Part shown: piece after piece, positions 30,337 through 38,905 of the stretch
How positions within the stretch are numbered: position 1 is the stretch's first letter
How the letters are laid out: each line of letters opens with the position of its first letter
Source of the DNA: Nocardioides carbamazepini
Lineage (GTDB): Bacteria; Actinomycetota; Actinomycetes; Propionibacteriales; Nocardioidaceae
Assembly (NCBI RefSeq): GCF_024614185.1
Contig: NZ_JAHTLF010000016.1
Span: 248,001-312,000, forward strand
Length of the DNA: 64,000 bases
Reading direction: 5' to 3'
Program-made: the position numbers and the translations under genes
The notes under the pieces: model-generated
Databases searched by the model: none
The model's input: the letters and a program-made list of their open reading frames with translations, nothing else
What the model was told of the DNA's origin: nothing

Positions 30337-31542
30337 GTGGGTGCGGGCACGATCGGGATCGTCGGCGGCGGGATCCTCGGTCTCGCCGTCGGCCGTGAGC
30401 TGGTCCGCAGACGACCGGGCGTCACGGTCGTGGTCCTGGAGAAGGAGACGCGGCTCGCCACCCACCAGACCGGTCACAACTCCGGGGTCGTGCATGCCGG
30501 CATCTACTACCGGCCCGGCAGCCTCAAGGCGGAGCTGTGCACGCGCGGACGTGCGCTGCTGCGCGACTACTGCGCCGAGCACGGCATCGCGTACGACGAG
30601 TGCGGCAAGCTGGTCGTCGCGGTCGACGAGGCCGAGCTGCCGCGGTTCGAGGCGCTGGCGCGGACCGCGCGCGAGAACCGGGTGCCGGGGCTGCGCCGCC
30701 TCGACGCTGCGGCTATCGGCGAGGTCGAGCCGCACGCCGCCGGCCTCGCCGCGCTGCACTCACCGCGGACGGCGATCACCGACTACGTCGCCGTCGCCGA
30801 GGCGCTGTCCGCGGAGATCGTCGCGGCCGGAGGAGCGGTGCACCTCGGCGCCCAGGTCACCGTCGTCGACCGGGTGCCCGGAGGCCTCGAGGTCGGCACG
30901 GCGACCGGGCGGCACCGGGTGGACGAGCTGGTGCTCTGTGGCGGGCTCCAGTCCGACCGCCTGGGCCGGCTGGTCGGTGGGCCCGTGACGCCGCGGATCG
31001 TGCCCTTCCGCGGCGAGTACATGCGGGTCGCCCCAGCCAAGCAGGACCTGGTGCGCGGGATGGTCTACCCGGTGCCCGACCCGGCGTACCCGTTCCTGGG
31101 CGTGCACTTCACCCGCCGGGTCGGCGGCGGCCTGGAGGTGGGGCCGAACGCCTTCCTCGCGTTCAGCCGCGACCGCTACGGTCGGGCATCGGTCACGCCC
31201 CACGATCTCGCCGACACCCTGAGCTACGGCGGCTTCTGGCGCTTCGCCCGCCGGCACTGGCGCACCGGGGCCGGCGAGCTGCGCGGCGTGCTGTCGCGCT
31301 CGGCGTACATGCGCGCGGCGCAGTGCTACGTCCCCGCCATCGGCGCCGCGGACGTCACCCGCGCCGGTCTCGGCCTGCGTGCCCAGGCCGTCGAGGCGGA
31401 CGGCTCCCTGGTGGACGACTTCGTGATCCACCGGGCCCACGGGATCACGGCGGTCCGCAACGCGCCGTCGCCGGCAGCGACCTCCAGCCTGGCTATCGCT
31501 GAGTACGTCGTGGATCAGCTGGAAGCGGCCCGGGACGCGTAG
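30337..31542 (+). CDS. lhgO: L-2-hydroxyglutarate oxidase/dehydrogenase
   Basis: A 401-residue FAD-dependent oxidoreductase of the DAO fold. The dinucleotide motif IGIVGGGILGLAVGREL is at the N-terminus and the family block THQTGHNSGVVHAGIYY follows. LhgO oxidises L-2-hydroxyglutarate, a by-product of promiscuous dehydrogenases, to 2-oxoglutarate and passes electrons to quinone. GTG 30337 with GGGGAGG at 30322-30328 is preferred over upstream ATGs. Its end overlaps the convergent transglycosylase gene by 28 bases. Confidence 0.88.
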   Translation: MGAGTIGIVGGGILGLAVGRELVRRRPGVTVVVLEKETRLATHQTGHNSGVVHAGIYYRPGSLKAELCTRGRALLRDYCAEHGIAYDECGKLVVAVDEAELPRFEALARTARENRVPGLRRLDAAAIGEVEPHAAGLAALHSPRTAITDYVAVAEALSAEIVAAGGAVHLGAQVTVVDRVPGGLEVGTATGRHRVDELVLCGGLQSDRLGRLVGGPVTPRIVPFRGEYMRVAPAKQDLVRGMVYPVPDPAYPFLGVHFTRRVGGGLEVGPNAFLAFSRDRYGRASVTPHDLADTLSYGGFWRFARRHWRTGAGELRGVLSRSAYMRAAQCYVPAIGAADVTRAGLGLRAQAVEADGSLVDDFVIHRAHGITAVRNAPSPAATSSLAIAEYVVDQLEAARDA

Positions 31543-32291
31543 ACGTTCGCCAGGTTCGCGATGTCGGCGACATAGGCGTCGGAGTGGTTGAAGCTGAAGA
31601 TCGCGCGTCGCCAGGTCTCCGGGTCGGCGAGGTCGCCGGCGTGGCAGAGGTAGCGCGCGGCGGCCAGCGCCGCGTCGTCGATCTGGTTGGGGTCGGCCGC
31701 CCCGTCGCCGTCGCCGTCGGCGCCCCAGCGCTCCCAGGTGGACGGGATGAACTGCAGGGGCCCGATCGCCCGGTCCCAGGCGCGGTCGCCGTCGAGAGCC
31801 CCGTCGTCGGTGTCGCGGACGGCCCCGAACGCGCCGCCGTCGAGTACCGGGCCGAGGATCGTCGGCCGGGCCACACCGTCCTCCCCGAGGACGGAGTCGT
31901 GGACGCTGCCGTGTGTGGACTCGATGCCGCCGATCGCGGCCAGGCTGTTCCACGCCACCCGGCAGCCGGGCTGCTCGGCGGCGGCCCGGAGGTGCGCTCG
32001 CGCGTACGCCGTGAGCGCGCGCAGCGGGATCCCCGTCCGGCCGGCCAGCTGGGCCAACCAGGTGTCGTCGGGCCGGTAGGGGTCGGGTGCCGTCGCCGGT
32101 CGGTCGGGCGTTGCGGGCTGGACCGGGCCGGCGTCGGTGACGGCCGGCGCGATGCCGGTCGCCTCCGCCAACGGCGGCCGGCGTGACGAGCCGGCGTCGT
32201 ACGCGAACGCCACGCCGACGCCGATCACGAGCGCGACCATGAGGACCGCGACGGTGACCGCGCCGACCAGGTAGCGGTCCGGTCGGGGCAT
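31515..32291 (-). CDS. Membrane-anchored lytic transglycosylase
   Basis: A 258-residue protein with an N-terminal transmembrane anchor (residues about 8-31), a Pro/Ala-rich linker and a lysozyme-fold domain. The catalytic glutamate lies in AIGGIESTHG, and GPLQFIPSTWERWG plus AARYLCHAG match MltB/SLT-type enzymes. It would cleave peptidoglycan glycan strands outside the membrane. The aspartate-rich GADGDGDGAADPNQIDD loop resembles a calcium-binding loop and is common in actinobacterial members. Confidence 0.85.
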   Translation of the reverse strand: MPRPDRYLVGAVTVAVLMVALVIGVGVAFAYDAGSSRRPPLAEATGIAPAVTDAGPVQPATPDRPATAPDPYRPDDTWLAQLAGRTGIPLRALTAYARAHLRAAAEQPGCRVAWNSLAAIGGIESTHGSVHDSVLGEDGVARPTILGPVLDGGAFGAVRDTDDGALDGDRAWDRAIGPLQFIPSTWERWGADGDGDGAADPNQIDDAALAAARYLCHAGDLADPETWRRAIFSFNHSDAYVADIANLANVYASRAASS

Positions 32292-32303
32292 CAGGGTGGG
32301 GTG

Positions 32304-32795
32304 TCAGCGGTAGTTGGTGAACTGCACCGCGAAGTCGTAGTCCTGCGCCTTGACCAGCGCCTGGACGGCCTGGAGGTCGTCGCGCTTCTTGGAGGAGATG
32401 CGCAGCTCGTCGCCCTGGATCTGCGCCTTGACGCCCTTGGGGCCCTCGTCGCGGATCAGCTTGGAGACCTTCTTGGCGTCCTCGGAGCTGATGCCCTCCT
32501 TGAGGGCGATCCCGATCTTCGACACCTGGCCGGACTGACGGGGCTCGGAGGCGTCGAGGATCTTGAGCGACTGGTTGCGCTTGATCAGCTTGTCCTGGAA
32601 GACGCTGAGCACGGCGCTCGCGCGGTCGTCGGCGGACGCGCTGATCTCGATCGCGTCGTCGCCCTTCCACTCGATCGTCGCGCCGGTGCCCTTGAAGTCG
32701 AAGCGGGTTGCGATCTCCCGGGCGGTCTGCCCGAGAGCGTTGTCGACCTCTTGGCGGTCGATCTTGCTGACGATGTCGAAGGAGGAGTCGGCCAT
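32304..32795 (-). CDS. yajQ: YajQ family nucleotide-binding protein
   Basis: A 163-residue protein of the YajQ (DUF520) family with the signature [20 protein letters not shown] at the N-terminus and [19 protein letters not shown] later. Some homologues bind cyclic di-GMP or tRNA/nucleotides; the function here is not known. The ATG at 32795 is favoured by AGG 9-11 bases upstream and by the conserved N-terminus; a GTG nine bases further upstream is possible. Confidence 0.9.
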   Translation of the reverse strand: MADSSFDIVSKIDRQEVDNALGQTAREIATRFDFKGTGATIEWKGDDAIEISASADDRASAVLSVFQDKLIKRNQSLKILDASEPRQSGQVSKIGIALKEGISSEDAKKVSKLIRDEGPKGVKAQIQGDELRISSKKRDDLQAVQALVKAQDYDFAVQFTNYR

Positions 32796-32914
32796 GTGTG
32801 TCACCTGCGCTGTTTTCGGTCCGGCGGGGCTGCTGCGCTATTGTTTCGCGTCGTCGCCCACGCGCCAACTCAGGGTCCTTCGAGGGCCCGGATACGGCCC
32901 GCGGACGACAGCCC

Positions 32915-32996
32915 GGCAGGTTGCCCGAGCGGCCAAAGGGAGCTGACTGTAAATCAGCCGGCAATGCCTACAGTGGTTCGAATCCACTACCTGCCA
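32915..32996 (+). tRNA. tRNA-Tyr (anticodon GTA)
   Basis: An 82-base class II tRNA. The acceptor stem pairs GGCAGGT (32915-32921) with ACCTGCC (32989-32995), with discriminator A at 32996 and no encoded CCA. The anticodon stem GCTGA/TCAGC encloses CTGTAAA with anticodon GTA at 32949-32951. The long variable arm and GGTTCGAATCC T-arm are typical of bacterial tRNA-Tyr. Confidence 0.96.
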
Positions 32997-33005
32997 CGGC
33001 ACCGA

Positions 33006-33048
33006 GAAGCGCCCCTGGCCTGCATGAACAGCAGGTCAGGGGCGCTTC
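33006..33048 (+). terminator. Stem-loop terminator after tRNA-Tyr
   Basis: An 18-bp stem with one G-U pair (33006-33023 with 33031-33048) around the loop ATGAACA lies 9 bases after the tRNA. A weaker outer stem GCACCGAG/CTCGGTGC (32999-33006 with 33059-33066) encloses it. There is no T run, as often in GC-rich actinobacteria. It separates the housekeeping half from the catabolic island. Confidence 0.75.
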
Positions 33049-33190
33049 GCGTTCCGGCCTCGGTGCTGCGAGCGAGCTACCGCTGGTCGACCGTCCCGAC
33101 GGGCTGGCGGCCGGCCCGATGCCGGCGCGGCGGCTCCCCTCACCTCAGCACGTCCGCGCCCTGGAAGGCGGGGGCGCGCTCGTACGGGGG

Positions 33191-33219
33191 TTGACCTCCG
33201 GCGTGACGCGCGTCATATT
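33191..33219 (+). promoter_or_regulatory. Promoter of the first island operon
   Basis: TTGACC (33191-33196) and CATATT (33214-33219) are separated by 17 bases. The operator-like site begins 4 bases downstream, at the expected transcription start, as for a repressor-controlled promoter. Confidence 0.6.
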
Positions 33220-33222
33220 TCC

Positions 33223-33241
33223 ACCAAACGACCGATTGAAA
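33223..33241 (+). promoter_or_regulatory. Operator-like site 1 of the island
   Basis: ACCAAACGACCGATTGAAA, just downstream of the -10 hexamer and 12 bases before the monooxygenase-like start. One of eight sites fitting RCCAAACG-NN-CGNTTGAAA. Confidence 0.7.
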
Positions 33242-33253
33242 GTGGTGGATCCG

Positions 33254-34303
33254 ATGCGCGACCCCGAAACGTCCATGGCCATCTCGGTCGCCTTCGCCCC
33301 TTCGGAGGCGACACCTGACCTGATCGTCCTCGCCGAGGAGCTCGGCTTCCATCGAGCGTGGTTGTTCGACTCGCCGGCCATCTACGGCGACATCTGGATG
33401 ACCTTGGGGATCGCGGCCGAACGCACGAAGCGCATCGGGCTCGGCAGCATGATCATCCCGAGCCTGCGACACCCGGTGGTCACCGCGAGCGCGATCGCCC
33501 AGCTGGAGTCCCTCGCGCCGGGGCGGGTCGCGGCGTCGGTGGGGTCGGGGTTCTCGGCCCGCTATGCACTCGACGACCCGAAGCCGATGCGGTGGGCCGA
33601 CGTCGAGGAGTTCGTGGTCGCGTTGAAGGCGCTCATGCGTGGGGAGCGCGTCGAGTGGCAGGGTCACGTGCTGCAGCTGCTGCACAGTGAGGGGTACGTC
33701 GCGGAGCGGCCCCTCGACGTACCCGTCCTCGTGGCGGCGGAGGGCCCCAAGGGGCTCGGCGTCGCGCGGGCTGTCGGCGACGGAATGTGCTCTCAGTTCG
33801 AGTCGCTCGACGACGAGAAGCTGGCGTTCCCGTGGGTGACGGTGCATGCCTACGCGCTCGCGCTCGAGGAGGGGGAGTCCCTGCGGGACCAGCGGGTGAT
33901 GGACACGATGGCCTGGCTCCCGGCGCTCTACCACCACGTGGCGTTCGAGCGGAACCAGTCCTACGACGCGCTTCCCAACGGCCAGGTCTGGAGGGACCGG
34001 ATGTCAGCGGTGCCCGAGCGTGAGCGTCACCTGGCGATCCACCGTCGCCATATGGACGGCCTCAACGAGCTCGACGAAGGCGTCGTGACGCCCGAGGTCG
34101 TGGAGGCACTGCTGCCATCCGCGGCGATCGTCGGATCGGTCGACGAGGTGCGCAAGCGGTTCGACGAGTACCGACGTAGGGGGGTGGACGAGCTGATGAT
34201 GTACGTCCCTCTCGCCCATGCTGAGCGCACTCTTCGTGACGTCGCCGCCGCGGCCGAAGGGGTCGCGGGGAAGCGGCCACTGCTCCGGGCTCGCGGCGAG
34301 TGA
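33254..34303 (+). CDS. Luciferase-like (LLM class) flavin/F420-dependent oxidoreductase
   Basis: A 349-residue bacterial-luciferase-fold protein. The first strand and helix (DLIVLAEELGFHRAWLFDS), the TKRIGLGSMIIPSLRHP strand and the LESLAPGRVAASVGSGF segment match the F420/FMN-dependent LLM family. It could be a monooxygenase using reduced flavin or an F420-dependent dehydrogenase; sequence alone does not decide. Start ATG 33254 has a GGTGGA site; ATG 33275 and GTG 33242 are alternatives, the latter inside the operator. It opens the island, and a second LLM gene closes the window. Confidence 0.82.
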   Translation: MRDPETSMAISVAFAPSEATPDLIVLAEELGFHRAWLFDSPAIYGDIWMTLGIAAERTKRIGLGSMIIPSLRHPVVTASAIAQLESLAPGRVAASVGSGFSARYALDDPKPMRWADVEEFVVALKALMRGERVEWQGHVLQLLHSEGYVAERPLDVPVLVAAEGPKGLGVARAVGDGMCSQFESLDDEKLAFPWVTVHAYALALEEGESLRDQRVMDTMAWLPALYHHVAFERNQSYDALPNGQVWRDRMSAVPERERHLAIHRRHMDGLNELDEGVVTPEVVEALLPSAAIVGSVDEVRKRFDEYRRRGVDELMMYVPLAHAERTLRDVAAAAEGVAGKRPLLRARGE

Positions 34304-34322
34304 CACCGGTCTTCCGAAGAGG

Positions 34323-34352
34323 TTGACCTACGTCACATCCGATGCCTATTCT
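34323..34352 (+). promoter_or_regulatory. Promoter of the Baeyer-Villiger monooxygenase gene
   Basis: TTGACC (34323-34328) with TATTCT (34347-34352) at 18-base spacing, or CCTATT at 16. It overlaps the beginning of operator-like site 2. The hexamers and layout resemble those before the other two island promoters at 33191 and 46402. Confidence 0.55.
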
Positions 34353-34369
34353 TCAAACGACCGTTTGGC
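34351..34369 (-). promoter_or_regulatory. Operator-like site 2 of the island
   Basis: On the minus strand GCCAAACGGTCGTTTGAAG. It contains a perfect inverted repeat CAAACG-AC-CGTTTG (34354-34367, plus strand) and overlaps the -10 region; the monooxygenase start is 39 bases downstream. Confidence 0.75.
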
Positions 34370-34407
34370 AGAAGTCCGGCGGGCCGTGAGCACGAAAGGG
34401 ACGATCG

Positions 34408-36045
34408 ATGGCACAGGCACCCAACGTCCGCGAGGTGGACGCGATCGTGATCGGAGCCGGGTTCTCCGGCCTCCACGCGACCAAGAGGCTGACCGACATG
34501 GGCCTGTCGGTCCGCGCGTTCGACGCTGCCGAGGGCGTCGGCGGCGTCTGGACCTGGAACCGCTACCCGGGAGCGCGCACCGACTCGCTCCACATGACCT
34601 ACTGCTACTCGTTCGACAGGGACCTGCTCAACGAGTGGGGCTACAGCGAGGTCAACCCGCGCCAGCCGGAGGTGCTGGCCTACCTGCGCCACGTCGCGGA
34701 CCGCTTCGATCTCGAGCAGTACTACACGTTCGGGACCTCGGTGACCTCGGCCGTGTACGACGAGGCCGCGGGTCGATGGGTCATCGAGACCGACCACGGC
34801 GAGACGGTCTCGGCGACCTACTTCGTCACCGGGCTCGGGCTGGTCTCCGCGCCCCTGCAGCCGACCGCGCCCGGCCTCGAGAAGTTCCGCGGCGAGGTCC
34901 ACCACACCGCCCGGTGGCCGCACCACGAGGTCGACTTCGCCGGCAAGCGGGTCGCTGTCATCGGCACCGGCTCGAGCGGTGTGCAGCTGGTGGCGACCAT
35001 CGCCGACCGCGTCGGCAGCCTGACGGTCTTCCAGCGCACGGCGAACTGGGTCGCCAAGACGCCCAACCGCCCGGTCGGTGCGGCCGAGCTCGATGAGATC
35101 CGTCAGGACTACGACACGATCTGGAAGCGCGTGCGTCACCACCCCGCGGGCTGGCCGTGGGAGATGCCCACGCGCTCCGCCCTCGAGACACCCCCGGACG
35201 AGCGGGAGCGCGTCTTCGAGCAGCAGTTCGAGGAGGGCGGCTTCGCCCTGCTCTACAACGCCTTCTCCGACCTCTCCACGGACAAGGCCGCCAACGACCT
35301 CCTCTGCGACTTCATGCGCAGGAAGATCCAGGAGATGGTCGACGACCCGGAGCTCGCGGCGAAGCTCACGCCGACCCACCCGTACGGCGCCAAGCGTCCC
35401 CCGACCACGGATGGCTACTACCAGGCGTTCAACAAGCCGAACGTCGGCCTCGTGGACCTGCGCGAGACGCCGATCGAGGCCTTCACCGAGAACGGGATCC
35501 GGACGTCGGCCGGCGAGCACGAGTTCGACATGATCGTGCTGGCGACCGGGTTCGACGCGATCACCGGGGCCTTCACCAGGATGCAGATCCGCGGCGTCGG
35601 TGGACGGGACCTCAACGAGTACTGGAGCGATGGCCCGAAGACCTATCTCGGTCTGGCGGTGCCGGGCTTCCCCAACATGTTCACCGTGGCCGGCCCGCAG
35701 ACCCCGTTCTCCAACCTTCCTCCCGGAGCGCAGGCCCAGGGCAGCTGGATCAGCGACGCGATCTCCTGGATGCGCGAGCATGACCAGGCGGCGATGCACC
35801 CGACAGAGGCGGCCGCGGAGGGGTGGACCGCGCTGTGCAACGAGATCGCCGAGTCTCTGCCGGCCACGAGCGTCGCGGCGGACGCGAACTCCTGGTTCAC
35901 CGGAGCCAACGTCGAGGGCAAGGCCGTGGCGTACAACATCTACTTCGGTGGCCACGGGTCGCACGCCGACCTGTGCGACGAGGAAGCGGCGAGCGAGTAC
36001 CCCAGCTTCGCCAAGATCCCGGCGCTGGTCGAGCAGCCGGCCTGA
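34408..36045 (+). CDS. Type I Baeyer-Villiger monooxygenase (cyclohexanone monooxygenase-like)
   Basis: A 545-residue FAD/NADPH flavoprotein. It has the FAD Rossmann motif GAGFSG (16-21), the diagnostic BVMO fingerprint FxGxxxHxxxWP as FRGEVHHTARWP (160-171), and the NADPH Rossmann motif GTGSSG (186-191). Length and architecture match cyclohexanone/cyclopentanone-type enzymes, which insert oxygen next to a ketone to give a lactone or ester. ATG 34408 follows GAAAGGGA. The neighbouring dehydrogenases and HSL-type hydrolase are the usual upstream and downstream partners. Which ketone is oxidised cannot be told. Confidence 0.92.
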   Translation: MAQAPNVREVDAIVIGAGFSGLHATKRLTDMGLSVRAFDAAEGVGGVWTWNRYPGARTDSLHMTYCYSFDRDLLNEWGYSEVNPRQPEVLAYLRHVADRFDLEQYYTFGTSVTSAVYDEAAGRWVIETDHGETVSATYFVTGLGLVSAPLQPTAPGLEKFRGEVHHTARWPHHEVDFAGKRVAVIGTGSSGVQLVATIADRVGSLTVFQRTANWVAKTPNRPVGAAELDEIRQDYDTIWKRVRHHPAGWPWEMPTRSALETPPDERERVFEQQFEEGGFALLYNAFSDLSTDKAANDLLCDFMRRKIQEMVDDPELAAKLTPTHPYGAKRPPTTDGYYQAFNKPNVGLVDLRETPIEAFTENGIRTSAGEHEFDMIVLATGFDAITGAFTRMQIRGVGGRDLNEYWSDGPKTYLGLAVPGFPNMFTVAGPQTPFSNLPPGAQAQGSWISDAISWMREHDQAAMHPTEAAAEGWTALCNEIAESLPATSVAADANSWFTGANVEGKAVAYNIYFGGHGSHADLCDEEAASEYPSFAKIPALVEQPA

Positions 36046-36059
36046 TCGCTCACCACGTT

Positions 36060-36091
36060 CGGCGCCCGCAGGCTTCGGCCTGCGGGCGCCG
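36060..36091. terminator. Bidirectional stem-loop between convergent genes
   Basis: A perfect 14-bp stem (36060-36073 with 36078-36091) closes on a TTCG tetraloop. It lies 14 bases after the monooxygenase stop and 6 bases before the stop of the opposing SDR gene. There is no T run on either side. Confidence 0.75.
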
Positions 36092-36097
36092 AGACGT

Positions 36098-36880
36098 TCA
36101 CCGCGCCAGGTACCCGCCATCGACCTCGTACGCCGAGCCGGTGACGAACGATGCCGCGTCGGAGGCGAGGAAGGCCACGACCTCGGCCACCTCCTCCGGC
36201 GTGGCGAGCCGCCCGAGCGGGTGGAGGTCGGCGAGCCGCTGCTTCTGCTCCGGGGTTCGCGGCGAGATCGAGGTGTCGACGTAGCCGGGCACCACCAGGT
36301 TGCTCCGGATGCCGCGCGCGGCGTACTCGATGGCGACCGTGCGGGTGAGGCCGAGGACCGCGTGCTTGCTGGCGACGTAGGGCGAGGCGCCGGCGATGCC
36401 GGAGGCGGCGCCGATCGAGCCCATGTTGACGAGCGCACCGCCGTTGCCCGCGGCGACCATCGCGCGCAGCTCGGCGCGTAGGCAAGCCATCACGCCGTCG
36501 AGGTTGACGGACGTCACGCGTCTCCACTCGTCGACCTCGGTGGCGCCCACGTCGTGAAGGACGGGGACGCCGACGCCTGCGTTGTTGACGGCGATGTCGA
36601 GCCGACCGGTCGTCGCCACCGCCTCGTCGACGACGGCCGCGATCGCCGCCGGATCTCGTACGTCGAGCCGTGTGCCGACGGCGTCGTTCGGCAGCTCCGA
36701 TGCCAGGGTCACGGCGCCGTCGCCGTCGATGTCCGCCACGGTGACGCGTGCGCCCCGCGCGGCAAGGAGGCGGGCGCAGGCGGCGCCGATGCCCGCTGCT
36801 CCTCCGGTCACCAGCGCGGTTCTTCCCTCGAGGTTCAGGCGTTCGAAGGCACCGCTGGGGAGGGATGTGAAAGTGCTCAA
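36098..36880 (-). CDS. Short-chain dehydrogenase/reductase (possible cyclic alcohol dehydrogenase)
   Basis: A 260-residue classical SDR. The cofactor motif TGGAAGIG, the NNAG motif (AVNNAGVG), the catalytic serine (MGSIGA) and YVASK are all present; the aspartate after the second strand (VADIDGD) favours NAD over NADP. The start is a TTG (complement of 36878-36880) with GAGGA 8 bases upstream, consistent with the conserved N-terminus. By analogy with chn clusters it could oxidise the ring alcohol to the ketone used by the monooxygenase. It is transcribed from the divergent region that contains operator-like site 3. Confidence 0.88.
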   Translation of the reverse strand: MSTFTSLPSGAFERLNLEGRTALVTGGAAGIGAACARLLAARGARVTVADIDGDGAVTLASELPNDAVGTRLDVRDPAAIAAVVDEAVATTGRLDIAVNNAGVGVPVLHDVGATEVDEWRRVTSVNLDGVMACLRAELRAMVAAGNGGALVNMGSIGAASGIAGASPYVASKHAVLGLTRTVAIEYAARGIRSNLVVPGYVDTSISPRTPEQKQRLADLHPLGRLATPEEVAEVVAFLASDAASFVTGSAYEVDGGYLAR

Positions 36881-36903
36881 TTGAAGATTCCTCGGAGAGT
36901 TGT

Positions 36904-36922
36904 TGTCAAACGGGCGTTTGGT
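36904..36922 (-). promoter_or_regulatory. Operator-like site 3, in a divergent promoter region
   Basis: On the minus strand ACCAAACGCCCGTTTGACA, with a perfect CAAACG-GG-CGTTTG palindrome (36907-36920, plus strand). It lies 24 bases before the SDR start on one side and 106 bases before the alcohol dehydrogenase on the other, so one bound protein could control both directions. AACATAT immediately upstream on the minus strand is a plausible -10. Confidence 0.75.
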
Positions 36923-37027
36923 GGATATGTTACCCGGCATATGACGTGCGCCACACCCTGGTGGGGCGATTCCACAGCAAGACCGGCCTCGGCGGACGCC
37001 GGGTCGTGAGCAGAGAGGAACGACGCG

Positions 37028-37975
37028 ATGCATGGCTGGCAGTTCACCGGGGCGGGCGAACCGCTCCGTCTCGTCGAGCTCCCGACGCCCAGGCCGGGCC
37101 GGGGCCAGGTCGTCGTCGACGTGCGCGCCGCCGGACTGTGCCACAGCGACGTGGGCTTCGTCGACGGACACATCACCTGGATGCTCGAGCAGATGCCGAT
37201 CGTGCTCGGTCACGAGGTCGCGGGTGTCATCAGCGAGGTGGGCGAAGGCGTCGACGGCTTCGCCGTCGGTGACCGGGTCGGCATCGCCGGCGACGGCCTC
37301 GACGCTCCGGGCATCGTGCTCGACGGTGGCTTCGGGGAGCAGTGCATCGGCAAGGTCGATCAGCTCGTGCCCATCCCTGACAACGTGAGCTTCGTGCAGG
37401 CCGCGTCGGGCACCGACGCCGGGATGACGTCGTACCACGCGGTCCGGGTCGTCGGTGGGGTCGGCCCCGGTCACAAGGTCGGCATCATCGGGCTCGGTGG
37501 TCTCGGCCTGACCGGCGCGAGGATCGCGGTGCTCGCCGGTGCGGAGGTGTACGCCGCCGAGATCGACGAGGAGAAGCACGAGGCGGGTCTCGCGGCCGGC
37601 CTCACCGCGGTGGTCGCCGATGCCAAGGAGCTCGCGACGTACGAGCTCGACGTCATCGTCGACTTCGCCGGCTTCGGCACCACGACCGCCGCGGCGGTCG
37701 AAGCGATCGCACCGGGCGGGCGGATCGTCCAGGTCGGTCTCGGCTCTGTCGACATGACGATCTCGAACCAGGCGCTGGTGACCAAGCAGCTACAGCTGCT
37801 CGGCTCGCTCGGGGGCAAGAAGGCCGACACGGCCGCGGTCTACGAGCTCATGGCGGCCGGCGACCTGGAGATCGTCACCACCCCGCTCCGCTTCGACCAG
37901 ATCGCTGACGGCATCGACCTGCTCCGGGCCGGCGGCGTGCAAGGGCGACTCGTCGCCACCTACGACGCAACCTGA
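37028..37975 (+). CDS. Zinc-type medium-chain alcohol dehydrogenase without structural-zinc lobe
   Basis: A 315-residue MDR-family alcohol dehydrogenase. Catalytic-zinc ligands are C38 (GLCHSD) and H62-E63 (LGHEVAG); the cofactor motif GLGGLG is at 155-160, followed by EIDEEK, favouring NAD. The usual four-cysteine structural-zinc loop is missing, replaced by a short segment around residues 88-106, which explains the length below the usual 340-350. A plausible job is oxidation of the omega-hydroxy acid released from a lactone. It heads a three-gene operon. Confidence 0.87.
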   Translation: MHGWQFTGAGEPLRLVELPTPRPGRGQVVVDVRAAGLCHSDVGFVDGHITWMLEQMPIVLGHEVAGVISEVGEGVDGFAVGDRVGIAGDGLDAPGIVLDGGFGEQCIGKVDQLVPIPDNVSFVQAASGTDAGMTSYHAVRVVGGVGPGHKVGIIGLGGLGLTGARIAVLAGAEVYAAEIDEEKHEAGLAAGLTAVVADAKELATYELDVIVDFAGFGTTTAAAVEAIAPGGRIVQVGLGSVDMTISNQALVTKQLQLLGSLGGKKADTAAVYELMAAGDLEIVTTPLRFDQIADGIDLLRAGGVQGRLVATYDAT

Positions 37976-37993
37976 GGACGAGGAAGCAAGCTG

Positions 37994-38905
37994 ATGACGA
38001 ACACCACGATGAACGAGGACGAGCTCGCGCGAGCAGTTGCGATGTTCGTGGAGGCGACCCCACCGGTCGACGCTCCGATCTCCGAGTGGCGAGACGGGTT
38101 CGAGGCGATGTGCGCCACCTTCGACGTCCCGGTCGACGCGGAGATCTCCGAGGTCGAGCTCGGCGGCGTCGCGGGCCGCAAGGTCGCCGCTCCCGGCGCG
38201 GCGACGGACGGACGGGTGATCCTCCACTTCCACAGCGGCGGCTACGTCATGGGCTCCTCCCGGGCCTACCGCAACTTCGGCTATCGGATCTCCGCCGCCG
38301 CCGGGGTGCCGGTCATCGTGCCGGACTACCGCTTGGCGCCGGAGCACCCCTTCCCGGCCCCCGTCGACGATGCTCTGGCCTGCTACCGCGCTCTGCTGGA
38401 CGAGGTGGAGCCGAAGGACGTCGTGGTCAGCGGGGACTCGGCCGGCGGTGGGCTGGCGATGGCTCTGCTACTGGCCATCAAGGAGGCCGGACTCCCGATG
38501 CCGGCCGCCGCCTTCGCGATCTCGCCACTGCTCGATCTCGCGGGCACCGGAGAGTCGCAGGTGACCAACGACGCCATCGACCCACTGATCAACCGCACGA
38601 TGGTCGTGGAGATGGGGAAGGTCTATATCGGTGATCTCGACCCGGCACAGAACCCTCTCGCTTCCGCGCTGTACGGCGACCTCGCCGGGCTGCCGCCGCT
38701 CCTGCTGATGGCCAGCGCCACCGAGGTCCTTCGTGACGATGCCGTCCGCTTCGCCGCCAAGGCGGTCGAGCAGGGTGGCCAGGCCGAGGTCATGACGCCG
38801 GACGGCATGGTCCACATCTGGACCCTCTTCCCGTTCCTGCCGCAGGCGGGGGAGTCCGTCGCGGCGCTCGGGCGGTTCGTCCGCGATCACCTCCGGGTGT
38901 CATGA
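37994..38905 (+). CDS. HSL-family alpha/beta hydrolase (probable lactone/ester hydrolase)
   Basis: A 303-residue hormone-sensitive-lipase-type hydrolase. The oxyanion motif is HSGGY (80-84, the HGGG(Y) position), the nucleophile elbow GDSAGG places Ser149, and the acid and histidine are expected in the LRDDAVRF and DGMVHIW segments. HSL-type enzymes open lactones and esters made by Baeyer-Villiger monooxygenases in several known pathways. It lies 18 bases after the alcohol dehydrogenase and overlaps the next SDR by four bases. Confidence 0.88.
   Translation: MTNTTMNEDELARAVAMFVEATPPVDAPISEWRDGFEAMCATFDVPVDAEISEVELGGVAGRKVAAPGAATDGRVILHFHSGGYVMGSSRAYRNFGYRISAAAGVPVIVPDYRLAPEHPFPAPVDDALACYRALLDEVEPKDVVVSGDSAGGGLAMALLLAIKEAGLPMPAAAFAISPLLDLAGTGESQVTNDAIDPLINRTMVVEMGKVYIGDLDPAQNPLASALYGDLAGLPPLLLMASATEVLRDDAVRFAAKAVEQGGQAEVMTPDGMVHIWTLFPFLPQAGESVAALGRFVRDHLRVS

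Noticed and set aside
32915..33066. tRNA-Tyr 3' end as an attachment site for an integrated island
   Set aside because: No second copy of the tRNA 3' segment (GGTTCGAATCCACTACC) is seen downstream in the window and there is no integrase; the right end of the island is outside, so this is only a lack of evidence.
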